Assembly: GCA_003049465.1 (NCBI GenBank)
Contig: PYSS01000046.1
Location: 186,001 to 250,000, forward strand
Length of the DNA stretch: 64,000 nt
From: Magnaporthiopsis rhizophila
Taxonomy: Eukaryota; Ascomycota; Sordariomycetes; Magnaporthales; Magnaporthaceae
Reading direction: 5' to 3'
Part shown: one piece after another, positions 34,019 to 45,530 of the stretch
Layout of the letters: every line of letters begins with the position of its first letter
How positions within the stretch are numbered: the first letter of the stretch is position 1
The notes under the pieces: model-generated
The model's database searches: none
Seen by the model: only the letters and a program-made list of their open reading frames with translations
Told to the model about the DNA's origin: nothing
Program-made: the position numbers and the translations under genes

Positions 34019-37000
34019 CCCATTTCGCAAAAAAGGCGGCGCCAGCGCATCGTTCTTTTCACCCAGCAACCAAAAACAGAACTCCAGCCTGCCCCAAAGG
34101 GCAGGTCGTCGCTGTTTCCCTGGCCGACGCGAGGCTGATGTTATCGGCAGGGACAGAGCCTTGTGTCGATGTGTGTGGCGCCTGCCACTGTAGTAGAGTA
34201 ACACGCCCGTGGTAGGCAATAAAGCACGGCCGGCCGGCTGCGACCAAAGTTGACAGTTAACAAAGTGATTCACAGGGTAGGGATGGGTGAGACACCAGTG
34301 ACGGGAAAGGGCCTGTCACGAAATGATGGGTAAGGGCTGTAGGGGGATATGGGTTATTCTGTCCCGGAGTCTGAGACCAAGAAGCGGTAAATAGGTGAGG
34401 TGGGAAAGGTAAGACGGGTCGGGTTGGGAAGCGCAGTGGTTGTTCCCTCCATCTCCGGGAGGGACAGGATTCTTAAGAAGTAAAGGTTATGACCGGGTCA
34501 AAGTCCGAGTCGGACGGAGGCTGAGAGGGAGCTGAGCGGAGAGACACGAGACGCAGGTACGTGAAAAGGCTGGCCGGGCAGGTTGTTTGACGAATACGTG
34601 CTCACTATTATTCCATTCGTTGGACTGCGCGTCTTTGCCACCATTGGCTGCGCTGCTCCCGCTTGCCCGGGCGAGATTCACTTATCGTTCGGCCCCGGCT
34701 GGGCTACCATCACCGCTTTTTGGGAATAGTAGCGTCGGCACCTTGGCCATGCTACAGCCCGCCTCTCCGCCCGCCTCTCGAGGGCGTGTGGCCGTGATAT
34801 CTGTTGAGTGGCTGCCTGATGGGCCGCAAGACAAGCCGTGTTCCATCTGATGGAGCCCAATGCTTGTGGGGCTTTGTTGAGAAAAGACGGGGAGCGGCGA
34901 AGCGGGCGGTCAAGTGTTCCTATCAAACGGCCGGCACTTTCTGGCCTGGGCTCGGCTCGGAGATGGAGAAATCAGATGGAAGGGCGGAGGAATGGCCCCA
35001 CGCGGACGGCAGCTGGTTGGCCCTTGGTAGAACTATTCTGAACGGGCACGGAGTAGACTTCGGTATCCAGTTGCAGCGGACGGACAGTCAAATGGAGTAG
35101 GTCAATATTTCCGACCAGACATGCGTGGTTGGGAGCCAGCGTTGGAGAGGGATAAAAGCTGCGGGCGCAGTCCCGGTGTTGCAAACGACTGTCCAGCACC
35201 GACATCGGGTCGAAGTAGAAAATGGGGGACACATGTCTGGGCACATACTAGCGGGCCGAATAAAAGAAAACGAGGAAGGAAACGTTGCGGTGTGCGAGGA
35301 TACGGAGCGAAGGAACGGGACAGAAAATAGAAAGGAGATAGCACGTATATTGTAGCAGTACCTTGGTAGGTACGCGAACACGCCCTTCCTCTATTTTTGG
35401 ACGGCACTATGCGAGATACGCATCTGGATATCCACCATGTATGCTTGCTTCCTTGCATGCATGCCTCCACCTGATGGTCGAGAGCCGGTGACGGTTCCAA
35501 CTGGCTCCTTAGTGGCGCTAATGCTAGCCAAACAGCCGTTTCTAGGTACAGCATGCACACAGACGGCCGCAAGAGTCTACCTTACATATCGAGATCATCT
35601 TCCGGCGCCACCTGTAGTAGGGCTAAAAAGCACAGGCCACGGAAGAGCAGGGAAGAGAGGGGCCACAAAAGATAAAAGAGGAGAAAGAAACAAGGAAAAG
35701 CTAGAGCCAAGCTTGCAAGACGGTTCGACGGCCAGGCTGGTGGCTACAAGCGGGAGCGGGATGGCGTACGACAAAGACGACGGCGCACAAGGCGCAGCAG
35801 CAACGCTGGCGGCATGGACGCCATGCCATGCCTCGCCGCTGACGGATGAGCCAGCCAACCGTACGTCCGCAAGTCCTCCACGCCCCTGGAGCGATGCCTC
35901 GAACCGGATTTCCGTCTTGGTTGCCTTGAGGGATTCGGTGGTTCCAAGCTAGAAAGTAGAGCCGAAGACTGGCCACCAGTCACGTAACAATGCTGGCCAG
36001 TCACGCGAGGTAGGACGACGGTAGCTGCTCACCTCTAGTCGTCAAAGGAGCTAGTGCCCGCATGTTTGTCTGCTCTTGATGGGCAAACCGGGGACATGGA
36101 GAGGAGAGCGGGTGGTCCATGGGCCGCCAGAGAGAACGGATGGACCGGAGGGGAGGCGCGCGGCGGGCGGGCGGTTGTGTTTGTGTGCGTGTGCGACGAA
36201 GCCGTGTCTTTGCGGTCCATGTCACAAGTCACATTTTTGGTGTTTGCAAGGCACAGGAGCCAAGGAGCGAGGGTGGAGCGAATAAAACACGAAGACCAGA
36301 CATCGAGACATGGCGGACATGGGGTGTTTTGGTCATCCGCAGCAGGCGGCTCTTCCACTCCGTCTGCCGTTGGAGGACTTCTTTTTTTTTTTTTTTTTTC
36401 CTTTTACCCCTGGGTCCAAGCGTTTGCTTATGCGGCTGACAAGCTCCCCGCCATCTCACGATGCTCATCCGTTTGCCCTGTGCCAAGAACGCGCGGGGCC
36501 CAAGGGTTGGGATCTGCGTTTGCTCACCCTCTGCCGTCCAATAGGATCGAACCGGGTCGCCGCGAGGGGCAACCAACCACTGACGAGCTACCCAACACGG
36601 TAAACATGGCGCATCATGACGGCGTCCAAGTTTTCCACTCTCGGTGGAGATGGTCACCGCTGCCTCGAAGATCGGGAGGGCCCGTCCGTCCGGCGCCGTG
36701 ATCGAGGAGAAGAAAGAAAAGGAGCGGGGTGCGACGAGACATGAATGGCCGCCTGGTCCAATCGGAAATACGCCAAAAACCGAAAGGGAAAAAAAAAGGC
36801 CAAACGGAGAGCGGGACAAAAAGCACTTTGTCGCCAGTCCAGACGACGCCCAGACAAAGGATGGAGACGGTGCTATCGTATCACGGGCTCATTCATTACA
36901 AACACTCGGCTTAACGCCACTGGGTGTTATTCGCCTGGACACGCGAGCTGCTGTAGCACCTAGCAGTCACGGCAGCAGCAACTGAGGGCGGGCTGGGGCG

Positions 37001-39131
37001 GTTTGTGATTTTTGGCCCAAGCAAGCCCTGCCCGCCGACCGAGATCACGACAGCGCCGCCGTGCTCAAGCTGTCACCAGGGGAGGAGGGAGACAGAATTT
37101 GAATGGGTAAAAAGGAACGGGGAGAGCAAAGGGAGCAAAAAAGAGAGGGAGTAAGGAAAAAGGATGTTGAGATGAGTAGAAAGAAAAAACAGAATGCAGC
37201 TTACCGCGCCCCGAGACAGTAGCAACAGTCGGCTGCGACGTGGCAAGCCACCCGGTGAGCCGAGCTCCCCTGCGCGTCCTTGGCTTTTTTTTTTTGTTTT
37301 GTGAATTTTCTAAGCTCTGGCTGGCCTCTCTCTCCTTCCTCATCAAACCCTGAATGTTCCTGCGCAGGCTGGCTGTTTTACTGCGGTGTACAGCGTCACG
37401 CCCGCCATGCTTGGTCTCTTTTCAGGTCAGCGTCTTGTTTTCTCCCCCCTCTTATTCTGCTCCCAGCCGTGCCGTTGATCCCTCTCCTGCTCCAGCATGA
37501 CACACTCTCAGACATTTTTCAGGTCCCGTGTCCGGAGTCGCTCTGAGACCGGGCGGTGCCGCCGCCAATGGGCGGCCGAGGTGGGTGTGCGGGCGCGGGG
37601 TGACAGCATATGTCGCGCATGCCATAGCCGAGCGAGGCGTCCTATCATCTTCGGGCTGCGGCTGCAGCTACAGCCTCCAGATGCTCAGACCGCTCTGCGG
37701 CGCTGCTGCCCCGACCGAGCACACCGCTCGACCAGCAAGGGACGGGGTCGGCCGTGGCACAACCGCTGGCAGTTGCTCCCGAGAAAGGAGCCACAGTTGC
37801 ACAAACAGGCACTGACGCCTGTTGTATATGTCATCCCTTCGTCAGCTCCGGCCCCTCCAAGGCCCGTGTCCAATCTGAGTGCGAGCATGGGCCGGTAGAT
37901 CTGTACGGGGCCTGACGCGACCCTGCAAGCTATCCCGGATCATCACCCGGACTGGATATTGGGACTGCCATAAGCACGTACGGTTTAGTACATGGGCGGG
38001 ATAGGGACATGTCAACGGCTGTACATCGGCGGAGCATCCGAACTGCCGTCGTCTTCTGGGCACTCCTGTCCTTACCTTTCCGCCTCTTGACATATTTCCT
38101 TTCGCATCTCCTTTGCCACCCTCCTTTTCCTACGAACCCTCGCAGGTCGTAACCGTAGATTATTATGTTTCCGTCTCGGAGTTAGCTCCGTCTAGAGACG
38201 AGACCTACATTTGGAACGACGAAATGCGCGCCGACAATGCCGCAACATCGAATCCGTAAATGTCCGCAGAAATGTTAGCATGAAATGCCAGTCTGTGGGC
38301 GAAAATATGGTGGGATAGGAGTAGGAAGTCGGGTGGAAGCCCGAGTTTGAGAGACATCAGTTCAGGTCGGTTTTGGGCTTCAGGGCTGAGACCGCCTGAC
38401 GATATGGTCGCAATGGCCGGATCCCTGGCTTTCCTTCCATTAGCGAATATGCGGCGACCGGCGGTGGAAATGGCGGGCGGGGAAGGGGAGGTCGACAAAT
38501 GATAAAGCAGGTTGACGAGCGACACCAGAAATCTGACGACTGGCGGGGAGGAGGAGCCGAGAGGTAAAAGTGGGAACTGAAAACGACTAAAAAAGGCGAA
38601 ATAAGAGGCTAAAAATGTTCAGGTGTTGTAAGGGAGGTGCCGCAGGAAGGGAATAGAGTGCAATTATAATGTGAGTATTTTAAGAATAGCGAATGCTCAC
38701 CAGGCAATTTCTCCTGCTTCGCGTGCCTGGTTACGAGAACTGCGGTTCGCGATCCCACAGTGGTACATTTAATTCAGCGGGATAGACTACCCACTGTACC
38801 TGCGCCAGAGCCCGTATCCTTTGGGAGCCGGCCCGATTGGGGAGGTCCTGATTTGAAGAGTTGACGCCTTGTCGACCGCTTCGCAACACGGCAGATATTC
38901 TTTTACAACATGTACCTGATGAGACTCGGCAGCAGCTTTTACATGTCTTTCTCATCTTTCGGAGCGTTCGGGGAATCATCCTTTGTTGTCGTCTCTGGAC
39001 GGCAGGTTATGTGATTACGTCATCAGTCAGGCAAGGTAGAGGCTACCGCAAGCTGCATTGTGGATTTTGACCTCCAGTCATGTTCTTGGGCTCATCCAAC
39101 ATAATTACCTCTGCACCTCAGCCGTGCCACC
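34019..39131. other. 5.1 kb gene-free divergent region
   Basis: This lies between LrgAB-like and HAUS3-like genes. Open frames overlap on both strands without family motifs or codon bias. A TACCTTGGTAGGTACG motif lies near 35360, T-runs at 36382-36400 and 37286-37297. Nothing coding is supported. Confidence 0.5.
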
Positions 39132-41072
39132 ATGTCAGACAGCGAAGCCTTCCAGCGGCTGTCCGACGTCCTTAGAGCACACGGCGCTCAGCCCGATGTG
39201 ACTGCCCTGAAAGCAACATTCCAAAAGGGCCCCGAGGCGGCGGCCTGGGTCCAGCGCCACCTGACAGCCGACACGCTGCTGTCGCGCGACGAGCTGGACC
39301 AGTGAGTTTCCACTCCCGCAAATACACAAGTCCCACCCTCGGGCTATGATATGCACTGACGCAAAAACGAAAAAAAAAAAGGTACACTGCCCTAGAGAGC
39401 TCAGGCCGGACCGCCCAGCTCGCCGCCGATGCGGGCGGTCTCGACGCCGTCCAGCCGCTGGACGACGCCGAGCTCCGCGCCGCCATCGAGGAGCTGAACC
39501 GCTCCACCTCGGCCGTTGCCAGGCAGACCGAGGCCCTCCGCCAGCAGCAGGACGCCCTGGGCCGCCTCCTGAAGCAGCGCTCCACCGCCGCCGCCGCCCG
39601 CGCCGACATGGGCGCGCGCCGGGCCCACGCCGCCGAGGCCGAGCGGCGTGCACTCGCCGCGGCCGTCGAGGGTCTGGCGCAGAGCGTCGCCGGCCGGGTC
39701 GCCGCGTTCGAGGAGGATCAGCAACCGCGGCAGCAGGCCGCCGGCGGTACCGAGGCTGCTGCTGGCCGCTTCCAAGCCGCCATCAACGACCTCCTCCAGA
39801 GCGACGACCGCCTGCTCGCCAGCCTGCAGAAGCTCGGCCAGCGGCTGGAGGAGCAGGAGCTGCACGCGGGCGTGGAGCGCGTCCGCGAGGCGTGCGCTCG
39901 TCTGATCAAGCATACGGTCGAGATGATACGTACCAAGCTTGACCGCACCTATCTCGAGGCGGTCGAGTCGGCCCCGGTGCCGACGCCGGCCGCGTCGACC
40001 GAGGACGTCAAGGCCATCGAGGCGGAGCTCGAAGAGCTCTACACGGAAATCCTCCCGGTCGCACAGATGTCGGCCGAGCAGCAGTTCCTTGAGCCCACGG
40101 TCCGATCCTTGCGAGAGCGGGATGCCACGAATCTGGCCCGGTCGAGCGAGGCAATGAACTACGTTAGTCGACGCCTGGCCCCTGGTTCATGTTTGGGCAC
40201 TGTAAACTGACCCAGCTCGCCTAAATCCCCAGGCTGAAACCTGCCTCGACTACCTCCTTGCAAAAATGTCCACTCTCGCCGTCCACGTCGAAGACATCAG
40301 GGCCTACGAGTCGGCCTCCGAGATCATCATCCGCACGGCAAAAGCCGAGCTTGCATCCCCTACTCCGACAGATCATACAGTCCATCAGGGCGGCGCTCCC
40401 AACAATTCCATGTCGCCCATGCGCCGCCCAAATCAGGCCGCATGGCCCGGCGCGGGCACCGACGTCTCGCCCGTCAAACGCCCCCAACGATCCCGAACCT
40501 TCCCCACAAACAACCACAACAACAGCACCAGCAACCAAAGCCGTCGTCGCCGATCATCAGGCCTCGGCGTCCCCGAGGAGGCCCCCATGGACGTGCTCCT
40601 GCGCGAACTGGCCCTCACCCTCCCGGACGATGGCGGCGGCGCCGACGGCGGGCTCGCCGACGCCGCGGCGCTCGACTCGGCGCTGCGCTCCCGCACGGCC
40701 AAGGCCGCCGACATGGCGCGCGACGTGCAGGCGTCGTTCGAGGCGTCGGCCCAGCACCACCTGGCCGACTCGGCGCGCGCCGTCGCCATGCTGCTCGAGG
40801 GCGTGCTCTCCGAGACGCCGCCGTCACCGCTGCCGGCCGCCGCCCAGTTCGGTGCCGCCGCCGATGACGACGAGGACGCGGTCGGGGTCGTCGGCGCCGC
40901 GCTCAGGGACGTGGAAATCGAGGCTTCGCTCGCCGTGCTGAACGACGAGGTCGACCGCGTCGCCGAAAGGGTCCGTGCGGCCGAGGCGGAGCTCCGGGCC
41001 CGTCAGGCGACCGGGAAGAGGGCGGCGTCCAAGCAGGAGGAGATGGTCAGGCGCTGGGGGCCTGTTCGTTGA
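39132..41072 (+). CDS. Coiled-coil protein resembling augmin subunit HAUS3
   Basis: Exons 39132..39301, 39382..40162 and 40233..41072 encode 596 residues. Augmin (HAUS) recruits gamma-tubulin to existing microtubules so that spindle microtubules branch. The N-terminus follows the HAUS3 pattern: a short helical domain, then WVQRHLTADTLLSRDELDQY, a Leu-Ser-x-x-Glu-Leu turn, ALESSGR, and LDDAELRAAIEELNRS entering a long coiled coil that fills most of residues ~80-310. Exon 3 adds LAVHVEDIRAYESASEIIIR, a Pro/Asn/Ser-rich hinge with two full CDK consensus sites (S378-P-M-R and S396-P-V-K), then further helices to the end. Identification rests on N-terminal resemblance and architecture, so another coiled-coil family remains possible. 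Intron 1 ends in a run of A before AG with no pyrimidine tract. Confidence 0.65.
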
Positions 41073-42314
41073 AGCTGTGCGGCCTCATGAAGGGGTTCTT
41101 GCATTCCTTGGGTTCTAGCGTATCGGGATTTTACAGTTTTCCCACTATTGCTGTAGCATTACTCCCGTTTTTGGGGTGGTATTATCCAGAGAGCATACCT
41201 AGGTGGTTACAACGTGGCGTCGGAGAATGAAAAAGAACCTATCTACCTTTTTTTTTCCCCTGGTTATATCATGACAAATGCATGGCAATTGCAGAACCGG
41301 AAAATGGGGAGAGAGCAGAGAGGACCGGGCCGGGCGCCAATACACATAGAATCCAAAGAGGCCGAGAGTAAACAGTCCCCCATCTCAGCTCTTCCAAGAC
41401 ACCAAAGCCACCCGATTCCCGGACGGTCGGTCATGTCCGATCTGTGGAGCGAGTAATCGCAATACCAGAAATCCAAATCGATCGAAATAGAGCTGACAAG
41501 ATGCAAGTCAGTCATAGGGCGGGGATTCCCGTGAGACCCCAATCTTCAATCGGGCTTTGCTTTCAAATCGTCTGCAACAGGTGATATTCCTCTTTTTTCT
41601 CTACATATTTGTCAGGAGTGGATATTCCTATCTTCTTCTTCCTCTCCCTCCTCTTAAATTGTCCACAATATCGCGTGTCGCCGCTCAAAGTCCGGGAGAC
41701 TAAAGGGGTTCAGGCGTTTGTTAAAAATTTCAAACCCCGCATGCGCGGCAATTGCCATGTCCGGAGCTCTCTATAATTTGCGACTAAAAAAAATACGCAG
41801 ACCACCCGATGTCACAAGATCATATCCCGAATCTCGGCATTCCCTTCCGCCCCTGAACCGGCCACGATGGGCGCAAAATATTGAGGCCAACCTCCCACAA
41901 AGACCGATGCTGGATGTTGCAAGGTTGCTAAGCCCGACGGTAGGGCAGTGGCAATCCCGATATTCCCCCTTTTCACTCATGCCTCCAGTCCCATGGCGTT
42001 GTTCCGTATTTGATCTAGGCAGGCATCGACATCTGTCAGCATGCATACTCGAAGAGAGAAGGAGGGAATGGATGTGGGAATGGTCAGGATAGCCAGGCAC
42101 AAGTGCATTCGTGATACGGGAAATGAAGCGGTGTGTGCCTGGAAGGGTGGGTGAATGGGTGTGCGTGTGTGCGTGTGTCTGAAGGTACCACGTAGGAAGG
42201 ATCGCCAAGCAGAACGTCTCCAATGTTCTCCGCCTCCGTGCTCCCATGCGCCGATGGGCCCGCCCTCGTTGTCCCACCTCCTCTTTGGCAGCATCCAATG
42301 ATGTTGTATACACG
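41073..42314. other. Tail-to-tail spacer
   Basis: 1.24 kb between HAUS3-like and the Zn2Cys6 gene, with a TG/CG-rich microsatellite near 42158-42180. If the alternative last exon of the Zn2Cys6 gene is used (see that entry), its C-terminus would fall here. Confidence 0.45.
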
Positions 42315-45300
42315 TTACGAGAATGAGGGCAAGGAAATAGATCGAGATGGGGGACGTAAGACACCACGACGGAAAAGGACAGTCCTGAGCTCACCTCTCA
42401 TGCCACCCAGGGCCTCAGACGCCACCGCGTAGTTCTCCAGCGTACCCAGGATGCTCACCAGCCCCTGGTTCAGTCGGGCGATCAGGTTGCCGAGCAAACC
42501 AGGCGGCTGCTGTCCGCCGCTCCCCGCTGATGCTGCCAGGGTGCCCCCTCCCGCTCCACCATTACCGTTTAGAACATCGGCCCCAGTGTTGCCGATGTAC
42601 GCCGCCTGCTGCTGCTGCTGGTACGTGTTCAGATTCTTGGTCTTCTGGTGCACCATCAGCAGCGCGTAAGCGCACTGCATGGCACAACACGCGAAGGAGG
42701 GCATGGTGCGTGGTGCAGGGATGGTCGAGGTGGGCGAGAGGAGCCATGGGACGCTGGGCGAGCCGGCGCCATGGTTCCCATTGGTGGCACCAGCTCCCAG
42801 TGGGCTGCCAACACGTCCGCTAGCAACGTTGCCGCCACCCGTCATCACAGCGCCATCAGGCAGGCCAAAGGGTGGGACTGCCATGGCTGAGGGGTTCGGA
42901 TACGGCAACGTATCAAAGTCGCACGCAATGTTGAGCGCAGAGCGTAGACAGATCTTGGCCGACGTATGGCTGCTGAAAGGGAACAAGGTAAATGGTGTAG
43001 CCGTCGTGGAGGACGCCGTTGTCGTGTGGCCGCTGACACTACCACTGGCACCCCCATCAGACCTTGGCGAAGAGGACGAGTGGTGGCTTCCGCCGCTGTT
43101 GCCACCACCACCGCCACTCGACGTGGATGCAGAAGACCCACCCGTTGCTGGCGGGGATGCGAACAGGGAACAGGTGCAGCTCGACAGCTGGCGCAGCTCC
43201 TGGTCCAGCTCCTCCGCGAGTGAATTCTTGCTCTTGAGGTCGCAGTGCTTGGCCGTGAAGACAGGTATGTCGAAAAAGGCGCAGTACCGGTGGAGCTTTA
43301 TGCGAGCGCTGGCGTGAAAGAGGGATGGTGTCAGCCCGCGCGGTAACCAAACCAAATGACAGGCCAACCAGGCCACAGTAAGGGCAGAGGGAGAACACAA
43401 TACCTGTTCAGTTTTATCCGAGCCATACACCGTAGCGAGCGACCGACTACGTCTTCGCTCGGCTCTGTCGTCAGCGTGATCGGTGATCTCATGTCCCATG
43501 TTTCGGACTTGGCTAGCAATGGTTCAAGCCTGGCGTCTAGCTCAACCATCTTGTTGTAAACCCTGTTCATGTCGCCGTTCGCCTTCATAGTTTTGTTGAG
43601 GTCGATCACAAACTCGGTCGCGGTAAGGATGGCCTGCTGGGCAGTGATGTACGCTGTGAAGGCCTGTTGAGTGGCCCGGCAGACCATGTCAGCACGCAGC
43701 GTTCCTGGCGTTGGTGCAGAGACGGTACCCTTGTCAGAACCACTAAGCCCTTTACTTGCCTCTGGATCAGCCTGGACTGTAGGAAACTTTGCTGTGAAGC
43801 TTGGCGAGAAGGCGGCAAATGTCGGTTGCTGGATGTTATATCAGCCAAGATTCTGTCTTCTACCCAGCCTTACAGCGGCAGACAGCTAGGTGCTTACCAC
43901 GTTGCTCACGATTGCCCCTTGGCAGACACACATGTACTAGCCAGACGGGATGTTAGATGGGAACATTTGAAATCGATGGCGACCATGGGGCAATCGAGGC
44001 TTACCGTCATCCACCAGACCCTCCTTCTTGCCTCGGTGAAGGCGTCTTCTTCCTTGTTTTCGTGGATGGCAAGTGCCATGGCATTTACCAGAGCCTGTCC
44101 AGCACGACTCTGCATCTTCTTCAGATTCCCGCGCTGGGCGTACTCGTAGACGCTCAAGATGTCAAGAGCCACGATGCTCTCGAGTTGGCGAGGCAAGCCC
44201 GGATGAAACGGTGGTCTGTCGGAGAAGTCGTCCTGCGAGAAGCTCTGCTCTGACGACAAGACAGCGTGCGGCAGGGTGGAAGACTCTGGGATCTCGGACT
44301 CGGCCTCGATGGTCTCGACGGCCGCCTGGGACAGGAACTGAGCGTAGCCCCGGCGAAAGAGTACCGACTCATGGGCGGTGTGGTTGGTGTCGTTGGCGCA
44401 TGGTATCAGAGCCAAGACGGCCGAGATAGCAAGCGCGATGGGGGATGTCGGCTCGTAGTCGCCGCCCTCGTCGAGCTCACTCGGCTGGTGGTTTTGCAAA
44501 CGCGGCACGAAGTTGTCCAGGGGTATGCCGCTGGGAGGCGGAAGTATAGGAAAATAGGGGTGGATGAAGATGTAGTATGCCTCCAAGCTGTCGAGGTTGT
44601 TTAGTTCAGCATCTCAATTCCACCGGAATGCCAGGTGTCTTTGGACGATGGGGGCACACTTACATTGCAGCGTCGTCCCTGTAGGTGCGCACCATGGGAA
44701 CCGGCTGGACTGGGGCGGCAGGCTGAGTTTCGACAGCAGTCATGGTGGCGTTGGTATCGAGATAGTCGGTCGGTAGGCCATTTATGAAGAGACTGTCGAA
44801 GATGAAGTCGCTGTCCTGGTACCAGTCGCCCAGCTGCTTGAGCCCGGCACCGGGGTCGATATAGTTCTGGATAGCTATCGCTGTATTACATAGCCGGCTG
44901 CGGTCAGCACATGTTTGCCGAGGGAGACGACGCTCGGCGGGTGCGGACCAAGCACGTACGTTCCTGGAACACCTCGACGGGCTCTGGAGGCATCATGTGC
45001 GCTTTGAGCTCATCGTTCTCGGACCTTGGCTTCCTGCGCACGCGGGCGCCGCCCCGCTTGCTGGGTTTGTAGACACATTCTCGAGCTTTTGAGTGGCACT
45101 GTCCCGCTTGTTAGCCAGCCGTCTGGATATACAGAGAGTACAAATAGAGAAGGGTAAGGATGTAAGAGGTCTGTGACCAGAAAGGGGCGGCATACGCTCG
45201 CGCATGGATGGCCTCCGTCGCAGCGAGTCCGCGAGGCTCGACTGGAGAGTCGGGATTGGTGGTTAGCTGATGAACCTAGATCAAACAACGTTCTCAAACC

Positions 45301-45530
45301 CCGTGATCAGAGAACGAAAGCCTCGATCCCTCGCCCTGGGTCTCAAGGCGGCCTAATACATCCGGATCCGGATTGTGGCCGCCGGCAAGGGGCTTAGATC
45401 GGGAGGTGTACTGGACATACCATGCTAGACAAGCTATCTTGACCGGGGGTGTCGCAAACTTCTTCCGGATTCCGGAGGAGTTTGGCTGGGCGCCAACCTG
45501 GGTCGGGGGCACTGACACCGTCTCGGCCAT
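42315..45530 (-). CDS. Zn2Cys6 transcription factor
   Basis: Exons in transcript order: 45530..45421, 45241..45196, 45098..44960, 44880..44664, 44587..44005, 43936..43898, 43828..43404 and 43308..42315 (read through to a stop), about 850 residues. Three exons together build the DNA-binding domain: C34, C37, C44, C50, C53, C60 in the exact CX2CX6CX5CX2CX6C pattern (KIACLACRASRTRC...), followed by basic KRGGARVRRKPR. Exon 6 is only 39 nt. The middle domain (LEAYYIFIHPYFPILPPP, RRRVWWMTYMCVCQGAIVSN) is the usual fungal regulatory region. The C-terminal third is Ser/Gly-rich with a Gln run. The 3' end is uncertain: a good donor at 42394 (AGAG|GTGAGC) could splice to 42280 and give a different tail. 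Target genes are unknown. Confidence 0.85.

Noticed and set aside
42190..42280. Alternative last exon of the Zn2Cys6 gene reading ENIGDVLLGDPSYVV
   Set aside because: In frame if spliced 42394 to 42280, but I could not decide between it and simple read-through, so it is noted and not annotated.
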